DNA of 64,000 bases from Promicromonospora sukumoe (GCF_014137995.1 NZ_JACGWV010000002.1:1178001-1242000), one strand, 5' to 3'. Shown: positions 8,191 to 17,150, numbered from the stretch's first letter. Numbers and translations are program-made. Notes: generated from the sequence alone by a model not told the origin.

Positions 8191-8208
8191 GCGACGAACC
8201 TACCTGAG

Positions 8209-8505
8209 TCAGCGGATGATGAGCACGCGAGCGTGCAGGACTGGACGTTGCTGGAGGGCTGCGCGCACGGCACGGTGCAGACCGTCCTCCAGGTAGAGCG
8301 TGCCCTCGTACTCCACGACGTGAGCGAACAGGTCGCCGTAGAACGTGGAGTCCTCCGCCAGGAGCTGGTCGAGGTCGAGCGTGCGCTTGGTGGTCACGAG
8401 CTCGTCGAGCCGCACCTGACGTGGCGGCACGTCGACCCAGTCGCGCGTGCGCGACCGCCCGTGCTCGGGGTACGGGCGGCCGTCTCCTACGGCCTTGAAG
8501 ATCAT
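8209..8505 (-). CDS. Conserved 98-aa actinobacterial protein with a ParB-like DGxHR motif
   Basis: This small cytoplasmic protein is of a type I know from actinobacterial genomes next to LytR_C genes, without a proven function. The sequence LYLEDGLHRAVRAALQQR resembles the DGxHR motif of the ParB/sulfiredoxin fold, and the order (a 'distance' strand, then motif, then VLHARVLII strand) fits that fold. Database labels for this type have included antitoxin names, which I do not think are proven. GAGGA lies 8 bases before the ATG at 8505. No toxin gene is adjacent. Confidence 0.75.
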   Translation of the reverse strand: MIFKAVGDGRPYPEHGRSRTRDWVDVPPRQVRLDELVTTKRTLDLDQLLAEDSTFYGDLFAHVVEYEGTLYLEDGLHRAVRAALQQRPVLHARVLIIR

Positions 8506-8627
8506 CGGTCCGTCCTCACTGGACTCGGCGGGGCCGGTCCGGGAGCGGCTGTGGCAACCTGCCTGCTGACACCGGACGGCGTCCCGAACCCTACCGGAAC
8601 GCGGGTGCGGACAACAGCCGGACTGAC

Positions 8628-8646
8628 GCCGGGCCAGTAGCCCGGC
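8628..8646 (-). terminator. Hairpin downstream of the ABC exporter operon
   Basis: GCCGGGC (8628-8634) and GCCCGGC (8640-8646) pair around a five-base loop just after the stop of the permease gene. There is no T run, as is usual for high-GC terminators. Confidence 0.5.
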
Positions 8647-8651
8647 GCTGG

Positions 8652-10322
8652 TCAGACCACCGGTACGTCGCGCCGCCGGTAGCCCGTGAACGCGAGCGCC
8701 AGCAGCCCCGCCGCGACGAGCAGCAGCCAGCCCAGCGGGGCCCAGTCCACGTCGGCCCAGGCCACCGCGGGGACGGCCGGGGCGTGCGCGAACGGGGACA
8801 GGTCGACGACGGCGTCGGGCAGGTCGAGCAGGCTGCCGAGCAGGGTCACCAGGAAGCTGGCGGCGATGACGGCCCACCCCAGACCCACGAGCCGTGGGAA
8901 CCAGCCGAGGAGCGCCGCCGTGAGCGTGATCACCACCAGGACGGCCGGCAGGTGGACGACGGCCGCGCCGAGGCCGTCGCCGAGCGAGGTGCCCCAGCCC
9001 GTGTCGGACGCGAGCGCGTTGCCCGCGCCGAGGGCGAGCCCGGCGATGCCGAGCAGCAGCACCGCCCCGCCGACCGCGCCGGCCAGCCACGCGCCCAGGT
9101 ATCCGGGGCGGGACGCGCGCGTGGCGAGCACCACCTCGGTGCGGCCCAGCGACTCCTCGGCGCGGGCGTCCTGGAGCACGGTGACCCCGTACCCCGCCCC
9201 CGCGTACGCCGTCCAGGACATGATGAGCGCGGCGAAGCCCGCCGCGATGTCGGAGCCCTGGACGCCCATCGCGGCGATGTAGCCCGCGAACTGCTCGTTC
9301 TGGGTCACCAGCTCCCCGGCCGTCGCCATGAGGTAGCCCACGAAGAACATGTAGACGCCGATCGAGACGGCCCAGATCACGAACGACGACCGGGTCAGCC
9401 GCACCATGAGCGCGGCGGCCGAGGTCAGCGACGCCGAGTGCGCGGGCCCCCGCCGTTCCGCGATCAGGCCCGCCCCGAGGTCGCGGTGCAGCGTCAGCCA
9501 GGCCGCGGCCAGCCCGCCCACGACGAGCACGCCGACGCAGAGCAGGAACGGCCGGTAGTCGTTCGCGCCGTACGGGTCGATCTGCTGCGCCCACCCGACG
9601 GGCGAGACCCAGTGCAGCCAGCCCAGCGCGTCCGGGTCGACGTCGGCGCCGCCGCGCAACAGGTAGCCGCCGATCACGATCCACACGCCGAGCGAGTTCG
9701 CCCCGCGGGACGACGACGCGACCTGCGCCGTCACCGCCGCGATGCCGGACGCCGCCAGCCCGACGGCCACGACCTGCGCGCCGAGCGCGACGGCGCCGCT
9801 CGACGGCCCCTCCGGCCACACCACGGCGGCGGTCAGCGCGCCCGAGACGACCGAGAAGATCACCCCGACGACCAGGCCGGTCACCAGCGGCGCGAGGGAA
9901 CCCACGCGGGCGGCCCGCACCAGCTCCAGGCGGCCGAGCTGCTCCTCCTTGCGCGTGTGCCGCACCACGGCCATGACGGCGAGCACCCCGAACACGGCGA
10001 CCATGAAGATGCCGACGCGCCACGAGACCGTGGACGCGACGGACCCGGTGTTCTCGTACGGCCCGAGCAGCACCAGGAAGGCCGGGTTGCTCACCAGGGT
10101 GGCGTGGATGGTGTCGCGCTGCTCCTGGGTGCCGTACAGCTCGGACACGGAGCTCAGCGTGCTGACGAACAGCAGGACGCAGACCGCGACCTGGGCGGGC
10201 AGCAGCACGCGGTCGCGGCGCAGCGCGAGCCGCAGCAGATCGCCCGTGCCCGCGAACGCGCCCCGCAGCGCCAGTGCCGGGCGCTCCAGCGCCGGGACCG
10301 CCGGAAGCGTCGCGGCGGTCAT
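8652..10322 (-). CDS. ABC exporter permease (polyketide-antibiotic exporter type)
   Basis: This 556-aa permease has about twelve hydrophobic segments in two similar halves, each starting with a large extracytoplasmic loop region; the first half begins [20 protein letters not shown] and the second [19 protein letters not shown]. It resembles two-halves-in-one permeases annotated as antibiotic exporters in actinomycetes. Its ATG (10322) overlaps the ATPase stop by four bases. Together with the ATPase and TetR gene it forms a three-gene operon whose likely role is efflux of a drug or lipophilic compound; the substrate is unknown. Confidence 0.85.
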   Translation of the reverse strand: MTAATLPAVPALERPALALRGAFAGTGDLLRLALRRDRVLLPAQVAVCVLLFVSTLSSVSELYGTQEQRDTIHATLVSNPAFLVLLGPYENTGSVASTVSWRVGIFMVAVFGVLAVMAVVRHTRKEEQLGRLELVRAARVGSLAPLVTGLVVGVIFSVVSGALTAAVVWPEGPSSGAVALGAQVVAVGLAASGIAAVTAQVASSSRGANSLGVWIVIGGYLLRGGADVDPDALGWLHWVSPVGWAQQIDPYGANDYRPFLLCVGVLVVGGLAAAWLTLHRDLGAGLIAERRGPAHSASLTSAAALMVRLTRSSFVIWAVSIGVYMFFVGYLMATAGELVTQNEQFAGYIAAMGVQGSDIAAGFAALIMSWTAYAGAGYGVTVLQDARAEESLGRTEVVLATRASRPGYLGAWLAGAVGGAVLLLGIAGLALGAGNALASDTGWGTSLGDGLGAAVVHLPAVLVVITLTAALLGWFPRLVGLGWAVIAASFLVTLLGSLLDLPDAVVDLSPFAHAPAVPAVAWADVDWAPLGWLLLVAAGLLALAFTGYRRRDVPVV

Positions 10323-11344
10323 CGCCGGCCCGCCTTCACGGAGCCGCGGCCGTCCTTCACGGAACCGCGGCCGGCGGGCGCGTCCTCGAGCCGCTCCAGC
10401 TCGTCGCCGTACTGCCGCAGGAACAGCTCCTCCAGCGACGGCGGCTCGATGGTCAGGCCGTGCGGCTCCAGGCTCGCCAGGGCCTTCGTGACCTGCGGGA
10501 GCGCGTCGTCGTCCACGTGGAAGGCGACGCGCACGGCGCCCGCTCCCCCGGACGACCCGGACGGCGCGGCGCTCCCGGCGCCCCCTGCGTCGGTCACGAC
10601 CAGGTCGTGCACGCCAGCGAGCGCCTCCAGCCCGCCGACGTCGCCCGTGACCACCGCGGTGACCCTGGACCGCGTGAGGTGGCGCAGCTCGGCGAGCGTG
10701 CCGGACTGCACGTCCTTGCCGTTGCGGATGATCGTCACGGTGTCGCACAGGGCCTCGACCTCGCCGAGGATGTGGCTGGAGAGCAGCACCGAGGTGCCCT
10801 GCGCCGTCGCCTCACGGATCGAGTCCTGGAACACGGCCTCCATGAGGGGGTCCAGCCCGGACGTGGGCTCGTCGAGCACCAGCAGCTCGGCGTCGGCGCT
10901 GAGCGCGGCGACCAGGGCGACCTTCTGCCGGTTGCCCTTGGAGTAGGTGCCGGCCCGCTTGGTGGGGTCGAGCTCGAAGCGCTGCAGCATGCGGTCCTTG
11001 CGCGCCCGGTCGGGCTTGACGCCGCGGAGCCGGAGCAGCAGGTCGATGGCCTCCCCGCCGGTCAGCTTGGGCCAGAGCGTGACGTCGCCGGGCACGTAGG
11101 CGAGGTGTCCGTGCAGGTCGACCGCCTGGGCGAACGGGTCGCCGCCGAGCAGCGCCGCCCGTCCGGCGTCGGGCCGCAGCAGGCCGAGCAGGACGCGGAT
11201 GGTGGTGGACTTGCCCGCCCCGTTGGGGCCGAGGAACCCCGCGACCTCGCCGGGACGGACGGTCAGGTTCAGGCCGTCGAGGGCCTTCACGCTGCCGAAG
11301 GACTTGTGCAGGTCGTGGATCTCGATCGCAGGTGTCACGGTCAT
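10319..11344 (-). CDS. ABC exporter ATPase
   Basis: This 341-aa ATPase has Walker A (GPNGAGKST), the Q-loop region ([10 protein letters not shown]), signature [20 protein letters not shown] and Walker B ([13 protein letters not shown]). The signature is YSKGN rather than LSGGQ, a common variant in ABC-2 drug exporters. The last ~100 residues form a linker and a small domain ([22 protein letters not shown]) with a lysine/arginine tail containing a short repeat ([17 protein letters not shown]). Start and stop codons overlap its neighbours by four bases on each side, so the operon is tightly coupled. Confidence 0.9.
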   Translation of the reverse strand: MTVTPAIEIHDLHKSFGSVKALDGLNLTVRPGEVAGFLGPNGAGKSTTIRVLLGLLRPDAGRAALLGGDPFAQAVDLHGHLAYVPGDVTLWPKLTGGEAIDLLLRLRGVKPDRARKDRMLQRFELDPTKRAGTYSKGNRQKVALVAALSADAELLVLDEPTSGLDPLMEAVFQDSIREATAQGTSVLLSSHILGEVEALCDTVTIIRNGKDVQSGTLAELRHLTRSRVTAVVTGDVGGLEALAGVHDLVVTDAGGAGSAAPSGSSGGAGAVRVAFHVDDDALPQVTKALASLEPHGLTIEPPSLEELFLRQYGDELERLEDAPAGRGSVKDGRGSVKAGRR

Positions 11345-12039
11345 GAGTTGTTCGCTCCCGGTTCGTTGACGTACAGGAGGTACTCGTCGAGCGTGCGGCG
11401 AGACGTGAGGAAGCCCTCGGTGAACAGCTCCATCATCGGCAGGTAGCTGTTCGTGAGGTAGTTGCGGACGATGCCCGCGAGGTCGTCGGGGTCCGACGGC
11501 GGGTCGAGCGTCACCTCGAGCAGCAGCGCGCCGAGGGACGAGAGCGTGAGGTAGCGGGCGCGCGCGGCGTCGTCCCGGCTGGGCACGATCACCCCGGCGG
11601 CCACCCCGTCCCGGGTGTAGCCGACGGCGTCGGTGACCATGTGGTCGATGAACTCGCGGGCCAGCGGGCTGCCGTCCTGCATGGACCGCAGCACGTAGCC
11701 GAGCACGGGGGCGTTCTCGTCGGCGGCCGCGAACCGCTGGAGGAAGCTCTGGCCCGCCGCGACCGTGGCGACGTTCTCCTCCTTGAGCCGCCGGATCGTG
11801 GCCAGGACCTGCGCGTCGCACTCGGCCCGCAGCTTGGTCTTGGTGCCGAAGTGGTGCATCACGAGCCCGGCGCTCACCCCGGCGTCGGCCGCGATGGTCC
11901 GGACCGACGCGCCGAAGCCCTCCACCGCGAACCGGCGCACCGCGGCGTCGCGGATCCGGGCGCGGGCGGTGAGGTCGTCGGCGTCGACGGGGCCGTTGCG
12001 GGAGCTGCTGGTCGAACGATCCGAACGGGCTGAACGCAT
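11341..12039 (-). CDS. TetR-family repressor of the ABC exporter operon
   Basis: This 232-aa regulator has a TetR DNA-binding domain ([22 protein letters not shown]) and a C-terminal ligand domain. It is the first gene of the exporter operon, overlapping the ATPase start by four bases, so it should respond to a compound that the exporter removes. Upstream in-frame starts exist at 12048 and 12057. I prefer the ATG at 12039 because TAGCAT lies exactly 7 bases before it, as in the other leaderless genes here, and an inverted repeat surrounds that box. Confidence 0.85.
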   Translation of the reverse strand: MRSARSDRSTSSSRNGPVDADDLTARARIRDAAVRRFAVEGFGASVRTIAADAGVSAGLVMHHFGTKTKLRAECDAQVLATIRRLKEENVATVAAGQSFLQRFAAADENAPVLGYVLRSMQDGSPLAREFIDHMVTDAVGYTRDGVAAGVIVPSRDDAARARYLTLSSLGALLLEVTLDPPSDPDDLAGIVRNYLTNSYLPMMELFTEGFLTSRRTLDEYLLYVNEPGANNS

Positions 12040-12065
12040 GTTCAACATGCTAGACACGCGTTCAG
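12030..12065. promoter_or_regulatory. Putative TetR operator around the exporter promoter
   Basis: CTGAACGC (12030-12037) and GCGTTCAG (12058-12065) form a perfect inverted repeat that brackets the proposed -10 box TAGCAT (minus strand, 12052-12047). The shorter palindrome TGAACGCATGTTCA (12031-12044) covers the start codon. Position and symmetry fit autorepression by the TetR protein. Confidence 0.55.
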
Positions 12066-12080
12066 CCCGGTGTCCATACC

Positions 12081-12126
12081 CGTGTCAGACGTACAGGTCA
12101 CGGGAGGGACCTGTACGTCTGACACG
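12081..12126. repeat. TGTCAGAC hairpin repeat, copy 1
   Basis: Arms 12081-12099 and 12108-12126 pair perfectly over 19 bp around an eight-base loop (ACGGGAGG). It lies downstream of uraA (minus strand) and may end its transcript. It is one of five related hairpins in the window (others near 17101, 42671, 44226 and 57121). Confidence 0.9.
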
Positions 12127-12137
12127 TGGTGTGGGGG

Positions 12138-13400
12138 TCAGCCCTGGGCGGTGCCCCGCCAGCGGCCGATGGCGCGCATGACGTGGTAGATCACCAGTGC
12201 GGCCGCGGTGCCGAGCGCGATGCCGCCGAACTCCAGGTCGCCGACGATCCACGTGAAGTTGGCGATACCGATGATCAGCGGCACGGCCGCCGTGGTCAGG
12301 TTCACCGAGTCGGAGAAGTCGACCTTCGCCTGCACCCAGATGCGGGCACCGAGGATGCCGATCATCCCGTAGAGCATGGTCGTGACGCCGCCGAGCACGC
12401 CCGCAGGCACGGTGTTGATCAGCGCACCGAACTTGGGCGAGAGGCTGAGCACCAGCGCGCCGAAGGCGGCCACCCAGTAGGCCGCCGTGGAGTACACGCG
12501 GGAGGCGGCCATGACGCCGATGTTCTCCGCGTACGTGGTGGTGCCCGAGCCGCCGCCGAGGCCGGCGAGGGTCGTCGCGACGCCGTCGGCCAGAAGGGCC
12601 CGGCCGGTGAGCTTGTCGTAGTCGCGGCCGGTCATCGCGGCCACCGACTTCACGTGCCCCACGTTCTCCGCGATGAGCACCAGGACCACCGGGAGGAACA
12701 GGCCGAGCACGCTCGGGTCGAACGACGGCGCGGTGAAGTGCGGCAGGCCGAGCCAGCCGGCCTTGGTCACCGGGGAGAAGTCGACCTCACCGCGCACGCT
12801 CGCGAACGCGTAGCCGATCACCACGCCGAGCAGGATCGCGAGCCGGCCGACGATCCCCCGGAACAGCACCTGGATCAGGATGATCGAGGCGAGGGTGACC
12901 ACGGCCGTCAGCGGGGCGAGCTGGAAGTTGCTCCACGCCACCGGCGCCAGGTTGAGCCCGATGAGCGCCACGATCACACCGGTGACCACGGGCGGCATGA
13001 TGAGCTGGATCCAGCGCGCTCCGGCGAAGTGCACCACCACACCGACGAGGGCCAGGAGCAGGCCGGTGGCGAGGATGCCGCCGACGGCGACGGACTGCCC
13101 GCCCGACGCCGTCGCCGCGGTGATCGGCGCGATGAACGCGAAGCTCGACCCCAGGTAGCTCGGCAGCCTGTTGCCCGTGATGAGCAGGAAGGCGATGGTG
13201 CCGATGGCCGAGAAGAAGAGCGTGGTCGCCGGGTCGAACTTCGTGAGGACCGGCACCAGGAACGTGGCGCCGAACATCGCGACGATGTGCTGCAGACCGA
13301 TCCCCACGGTGCGCGGCCAGCTCAGCCGCTCGTTCGGGGCCACCACCTCACCGGGGGCGATACGGGCGCCGTCACCGTGCAGCTTCCAGCCGAGTCGCAT
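12138..13400 (-). CDS. uraA: Uracil/xanthine permease (NCS2 family, UraA-like)
   Basis: This 420-aa membrane protein matches the nucleobase:cation symporter-2 family. It has QHIVAMFGATFLVPVL near the N-terminus, PSYLGSSFAFIAPI, AENVGHVKSVAAMTG and GLGGGSGTTTYAENIGVMA, with the substrate-site Glu in the AENVGH and YAENIG motifs. About fourteen membrane segments are visible. The closest features are those of UraA (uracil:H+ symport), which fits the upp gene elsewhere in the window, but xanthine cannot be excluded. ATG 13400 has AAGGA upstream; longer frames upstream are not supported. Confidence 0.88.
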   Translation of the reverse strand: MRLGWKLHGDGARIAPGEVVAPNERLSWPRTVGIGLQHIVAMFGATFLVPVLTKFDPATTLFFSAIGTIAFLLITGNRLPSYLGSSFAFIAPITAATASGGQSVAVGGILATGLLLALVGVVVHFAGARWIQLIMPPVVTGVIVALIGLNLAPVAWSNFQLAPLTAVVTLASIILIQVLFRGIVGRLAILLGVVIGYAFASVRGEVDFSPVTKAGWLGLPHFTAPSFDPSVLGLFLPVVLVLIAENVGHVKSVAAMTGRDYDKLTGRALLADGVATTLAGLGGGSGTTTYAENIGVMAASRVYSTAAYWVAAFGALVLSLSPKFGALINTVPAGVLGGVTTMLYGMIGILGARIWVQAKVDFSDSVNLTTAAVPLIIGIANFTWIVGDLEFGGIALGTAAALVIYHVMRAIGRWRGTAQG

Positions 13401-13467
13401 TGTGTTGTCCTTGATCTCGCAACGAAAGTGTCGCGCGGATCTTAGCGGTCGGCGGGTTACGGCCCGG

Positions 13468-14328
13468 TCAACAGCTGCTGCGGTACTCGCTGATCTGCTC
13501 GTCCGGCTCCGGGGCTGGGCAGAGGAACTGCGCGTAGCGCTCGTCGTCGTCCACGTAAAGCTTGAGCCACGAGATGCCGTACCGGGCGACGGTCGCACCC
13601 GGCAGGGTGGGCGCGTCGTGCCCCAGGCCGCGCAGCTCCAGGTACGCCTTGTCGCCGTCCGCCGGGAGCGACTCGTACATCGGCTCGGCGTGCAGCCGCA
13701 CCCGGGCCACCGTGTCGTCCTCGGCCCCCACGATCAGCGTCGGCGCGCTGACCTCGGGGAACGTCTTGTCCACGCTCCAGGGCGTGAGGGGCACGACGGC
13801 GCGCAGCGCCGGCCGGTCCTTGGCCGCCTCCAGGCTGCCGCCGCCACCCATCGAGTGGCCCATCACGGCCTGCCGGGTGTGGTCGACGCGGTCCGCGGCC
13901 TCGGTCTCCTGGAGCTGGTCCAGCGCCGCGAGGAGCTGGTCGCCGCGCTGCGCGGGCGAGTCGGCCGGGGAGTTCGTGTCGATCGTCACGACGACGAAGC
14001 CCTGCGAGGCGATCCGCGGCCCGAGCCAGGCGATGCTCGCCTGGGTGCCCGTGTAGCCGGGCGAGACGGCGACCGCCCCGAACGTGCCCTCGGACGTGTC
14101 GGCCGGGTAGTAGACGGTGCCGCCGCCGAACCCGTCGGCCGCGGCCCGGGAGATGACGTCCACCTCGACGTCGAACGGGCCGAGCGGCGCCTCGACGCTC
14201 GCCTCGGAGGGGTCCGGGCCGCGCCGGAGGCCGTCGTCGGCGGAGGCTGCGGCCGGGCCGACGAGCGTCCCGGCGGCCAGCACCGTCACGGCCAGAGAAG
14301 CACGGGCAACACGAGACATGCTCTGCAT
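13468..14328 (-). CDS. Secreted cutinase / PET-hydrolase-type polyester hydrolase
   Basis: This 286-aa secreted alpha/beta hydrolase begins with a Sec signal ending about residue 30 (AAASA). Its sequence closely follows Thermobifida-type cutinases: DGFGGGTVYYP, GAVAVSPGYTGTQASIAWLG, VMGHSMGGGGSLEAA, PLTPW. Expected active-site residues are present: Ser159 (GHSMG), Asp205 (GAEDDT), His237 (GLGHDAP), oxyanion Tyr92 and Met160, and the substrate-side Trp184. Cys270 and Cys286 would form the C-terminal disulfide typical of the group. The family cleaves cutin, other polyesters and, in some members, PET. Asp238 after the catalytic His is unusual (often Phe). AGGAGA precedes the ATG at 14328. Confidence 0.9.
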   Translation of the reverse strand: MQSMSRVARASLAVTVLAAGTLVGPAAASADDGLRRGPDPSEASVEAPLGPFDVEVDVISRAAADGFGGGTVYYPADTSEGTFGAVAVSPGYTGTQASIAWLGPRIASQGFVVVTIDTNSPADSPAQRGDQLLAALDQLQETEAADRVDHTRQAVMGHSMGGGGSLEAAKDRPALRAVVPLTPWSVDKTFPEVSAPTLIVGAEDDTVARVRLHAEPMYESLPADGDKAYLELRGLGHDAPTLPGATVARYGISWLKLYVDDDERYAQFLCPAPEPDEQISEYRSSC

Positions 14329-14407
14329 GGACTTCTCCTGGGGTCGTCGCGAGGAGCGGCTGAGAAGACCCTAAGGAACATTCACCCCGACGGCCTGCGG
14401 AAGCGCA

Positions 14408-14439
14408 CGGGCCGCCCCGCCGGGTGGCGGGACGGCCCG
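14408..14439 (-). terminator. Terminator of the LLM oxidoreductase gene
   Basis: A GC-rich stem (14408-14421 with 14426-14439, one bulged base on each side, loop GGGT) follows the stop codon at 14459. It also separates this gene from the cutinase promoter on the same strand. Confidence 0.6.
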
Positions 14440-14458
14440 GGAGCAGGCGGGAGCGACG

Positions 14459-15388
14459 TCAGCCGAGCTGGGGGCGCACCTCGCGCGCGACCAGGTCGAG
14501 GTGGTCGAGGTCCGCCAGGTCCAGCACCTGGAGGTAGACCCGCTGGACGCCCTCGGCCTCGAGCGCCTTGAGCCGGTCGACGGCCTCGGCGACGGTGCCG
14601 GCGATGCCGTGCTCGCGCAGCTCGGCCGGCTCCCGGCCGATCGCCGCGGCGCGCCGCGTGAACTCGGCCTCGTCCTTGCCGATCGCGGCGACGAGCGCCA
14701 CGGACTGGACGATCGACCCGGGCTCGCGCCCGGCGTCGGACAGGGCCTTCTCGATCACCTTGATCCGCGGGCCGATCTCGCTGATCTCCGGGAACGACTG
14801 GTTGTACTCGTCGCCGTACCTCGCCGCCAGGGCGGGGGTGCGGCGCGGGCCGCCGCCCCCGACCAGCACGGGGATCTTGGACTGCGCGGGCTTGGGCAGC
14901 GCCGGCGAGTCGGTGATCTGGTAGTGCTCGCCCGAGAAGGAGAACGTCTCGCCGACGGGCGTACCCCACAGGCCGGTGACGACGGCGAGCTGCTCCTCCA
15001 GGATGCCGAACCGCTTGTCGGGGAACGGGATGCCGTAGGCCGCGTGCTCGGCGGCGAACCAGCCGGTGCCGAGGCCCAGCTCCACGCGGCCGCCGGACAT
15101 CTGGTCCACCTGCGCCACCTGGATCGCCAGCACGCCGGGGTGCCGGAACGTCGCCGACGAGACGAGCGTGCCGAGCCGCACCGTGGAGGTCTCGCGGGCC
15201 AGGCCAGCGAGCGTGACCCAGGAGTCGGTCGGGCCGGGCAGGCCGTCCCGGTCGCCCATCGCGAGGTAGTGGTCGGAGCGGAAGAACGCGCTGAACCCGA
15301 GCCGCTCGGTCGCCTGGGCGACGGCGAGCTGGTCGTCGTACGACGCGCCCTGCTGGGGCTCGGTGAAGATACGCAGGTCGAGAGTCAT
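14459..15388 (-). CDS. LLM-class F420-dependent oxidoreductase
   Basis: This 309-aa protein has the luciferase-like TIM-barrel pattern: LGFSAFFRSDHYLAMG, STVRLGTLVSSATFRHPGVLA, GGRVELGLGTGWFAAEH and IPVLVGGGGPRRTPALAARYGDEYN. Such actinobacterial members usually use cofactor F420 for hydride transfer; the substrate is not predictable. A GAGGAAA ribosome binding site precedes the ATG. It ends 21 bases after the DsbA-like gene on the same strand, so the two may share a transcript, and both are redox enzymes. Confidence 0.88.
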   Translation of the reverse strand: MTLDLRIFTEPQQGASYDDQLAVAQATERLGFSAFFRSDHYLAMGDRDGLPGPTDSWVTLAGLARETSTVRLGTLVSSATFRHPGVLAIQVAQVDQMSGGRVELGLGTGWFAAEHAAYGIPFPDKRFGILEEQLAVVTGLWGTPVGETFSFSGEHYQITDSPALPKPAQSKIPVLVGGGGPRRTPALAARYGDEYNQSFPEISEIGPRIKVIEKALSDAGREPGSIVQSVALVAAIGKDEAEFTRRAAAIGREPAELREHGIAGTVAEAVDRLKALEAEGVQRVYLQVLDLADLDHLDLVAREVRPQLG

Positions 15389-15409
15389 GTTTCCTCTGGT
15401 GCCGGTGGG

Positions 15410-16027
15410 TCAGTCGAACTGGGGGTCGGTGGTGCGCGACCGCTTGATCTCGTAGAAGTACGGGTACCGCGCCAGCGTCACGGAGGCGTCGAACAGCGCG
15501 CCCGCCTCCTCGCCGCGCGGGATGCGCGTGAGCACGGGGCCGAAGAAGGCGACGCCGTCGACGTGGATGGTGGGCGTGCCGACGTCGTCACCGACGGGCT
15601 TCATACCCGCCTCGTGGGAGGCGGCGAGCTCCTCGTCGTAGTCCTCGGAGGCGCCGGCCGCCGCGAGCTCGGCGGGCAGGCCGGCCTCGGCGAGCGCCGC
15701 GACGGCCACGGCGTCGAAGTCCTTGTCCTGCTGGTTGTGGATGCGCGTGCCGGCGGCGGTGTAGAAGGCGGAGAACGCCTCGGGGCCGTGGTCGGTCTGG
15801 ACGGCCGCGGCGATGCGGCCGATCCCGCGGGAGCGCTCGATGCGCGCGCGGTAGTCGTCGGGGATGTCCCGGTCCTTGTTGAGCAGGTAGAGGCTCATCA
15901 GCTTGAAGGTGAGCTCGACGTCGCGGATCTGGGCCACCTCGAGGGCCCAGCGCGACGTGATCCAGGCGAAGGGGCACAGGGGGTCGACGTAGACGTCGAC
16001 GACGGGACGGGCAGCGGTCTCGGTCAC
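15410..16027 (-). CDS. DsbA-family protein, mycothiol-dependent nitroreductase (Rv2466c) type
   Basis: This 205-aa thioredoxin-fold protein resembles Rv2466c-type enzymes: VDVYVDPLCPFAWITSRW near the N-terminus, a helical insert, and GTPTIHVDGVAFFGPVL containing the cis-Pro (GTP). Rv2466c has a CPWC active site; here it reads CPFA, so Cys18 is kept and the second Cys is lost. A single-Cys mechanism with mycothiol is thus likely, by inference. It is cytoplasmic, with no signal peptide. The GTG start at 16027 has TAGTCT 7 bases upstream, and its promoter overlaps that of the divergent gene at 16051. Confidence 0.85.
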   Translation of the reverse strand: MTETAARPVVDVYVDPLCPFAWITSRWALEVAQIRDVELTFKLMSLYLLNKDRDIPDDYRARIERSRGIGRIAAAVQTDHGPEAFSAFYTAAGTRIHNQQDKDFDAVAVAALAEAGLPAELAAAGASEDYDEELAASHEAGMKPVGDDVGTPTIHVDGVAFFGPVLTRIPRGEEAGALFDASVTLARYPYFYEIKRSRTTDPQFD

Positions 16028-16050
16028 GCGCAGCAGACTACGCTCACTGC
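16028..16050. promoter_or_regulatory. Bidirectional leaderless promoter with overlapping -10 boxes
   Basis: TACGCT (plus, 16039-16044) stands 6 bases before the GTG at 16051. TAGTCT (minus, 16040-16035) stands 7 bases before the GTG at 16027. The two boxes share the central TA at 16039-16040. Only 23 bases separate the start codons, so neither gene has room for a leader. Confidence 0.65.
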
Positions 16051-16308
16051 GTGACCGGGATCCGATGGGGAAGTCTCGCCACCGTCGTCGTCGGCGGGGT
16101 GATCTTCCTGGTGTGCCTGGTGGGCCTCGTGCTCGGTCATCCGTGGTCCGCGGTACCCGGTGTTCTCGGCCTGCTGACGGCCGTGCGCGAGGTGCGCTAC
16201 CTGCGCAGACTGCAGTCAGGGAAGATCTCCGGCAAACGGGAAAATTCGCATCATGAGCCCCATACTTCGCTCAAAGACTCTTCACGGCGGCCGTGGGACA
16301 CGCGGTAG
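16051..16308 (+). CDS. Small membrane protein, unknown function
   Basis: This 85-aa protein has two hydrophobic segments (LATVVVGGVIFLVCLVGLVL and WSAVPGVLGLLTAV), then a basic tail. The first ~60 codons have the G/C third-position pattern of real genes here; the last ~25 do not and overlap the promoter of the next gene. The GTG start fits the leaderless pattern (TACGCT, 6 bases before). No family recognised. It could end earlier in related strains. Confidence 0.6.
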   Translation: MTGIRWGSLATVVVGGVIFLVCLVGLVLGHPWSAVPGVLGLLTAVREVRYLRRLQSGKISGKRENSHHEPHTSLKDSSRRPWDTR

Positions 16309-16318
16309 CCTGCCTGGC

Positions 16319-17068
16319 ATGACCGCCGTCCGTACCCACACGCACGCGCAGGCCGTCGACGCTGCGGTGGACCTGTTCACTCGGCAGGGGTACGAGGGAA
16401 CCACCGTCGAGGAGATCGCCGACGCCGCGAAGGTGAGCCGCGCGACGTTCTTCCGCCGGTTCCGCTCGAAGGAGGACGTGGTCTTCGCGGACCACGAGCT
16501 GCTGCTCGAGGAGGTCGTGGTGATGCTGGCCGCGACCCGGCCCGACGCGCGGGCGAGCGAGGAGTCGGGCCACGACCTGGGCCGCGCCTGGGACGCGGAC
16601 GTCGACCCGTACCTCGAGGTGTGCCGCGCGGCGCGCATGGTGTTCGACCACCACGTGGGCCAGCGCGAGACGTCGCTCGCCCGGTACGCCCTGCTGCAGC
16701 AGGTCCCGGCCCTGCGCGACCGCGAGCTCATCACGACGCACCGCTACGAGCGGGCGTTCACGCACTACCTGCGCGACACCCTGCCGCCCGAGCGGTCCGC
16801 CTCCACGGCGTCGATCGCCTTCGCGGCCTCGGTGGTCGCGGTGCACAACGCGATCCTGCGGCGCTGGCTGCGCACGCCGTCGCTGGAGCTGCGCCCGGAG
16901 CTGGAGGAGGCGTTCGCCGACCTGCGCCGGGCCGCCGTGCTCGGCACGGCCGCCAGCCCCCTGGCCGACGACGGCACACCGGTCACCCGCCGCGTCGTCG
17001 TGACCGTCGTCGAGGGCGTTGCGGGGCCCGACGAGGTGGCCCGCGCCGTCCGCGACGCGCTGGTCTGA
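16319..17068 (+). CDS. TetR-family transcriptional regulator
   Basis: This 249-aa regulator has a clear TetR DNA-binding region (TTVEEIADAAKVSRATFFRRFRSKEDVVF) and a helical C-terminal domain. The ATG at 16319 has TAGCCT 7 bases before it and no ribosome binding site; the frame is open further upstream, but those codons overlap the preceding gene and look non-coding. A hairpin repeat at 17101 follows. Its targets cannot be told from context; it precedes the FMN riboswitch region but that control is independent. Confidence 0.86.
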   Translation: MTAVRTHTHAQAVDAAVDLFTRQGYEGTTVEEIADAAKVSRATFFRRFRSKEDVVFADHELLLEEVVVMLAATRPDARASEESGHDLGRAWDADVDPYLEVCRAARMVFDHHVGQRETSLARYALLQQVPALRDRELITTHRYERAFTHYLRDTLPPERSASTASIAFAASVVAVHNAILRRWLRTPSLELRPELEEAFADLRRAAVLGTAASPLADDGTPVTRRVVVTVVEGVAGPDEVARAVRDALV

Positions 17069-17100
17069 CCCGACGCGCCGACCTCACGCGCCGGCCTCAC

Positions 17101-17150
17101 CCCGTGTCAGACGTACAGGTCCCTCGGGGGACCTGTACGTCTGACACGGG
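17101..17150. repeat. TGTCAGAC hairpin repeat, copy 2
   Basis: Arms 17101-17123 and 17128-17150 pair perfectly over 23 bp around the loop TCGG. It follows the TetR gene by 32 bases and probably ends its transcript before the riboswitch. Confidence 0.92.

Noticed and set aside
12126..13445. 439-aa plus-strand frame opposite uraA
   Set aside because: Its product is a repetitive charged sequence (RDRHQERGAEHRDD style), typical of the antisense of a membrane protein gene.
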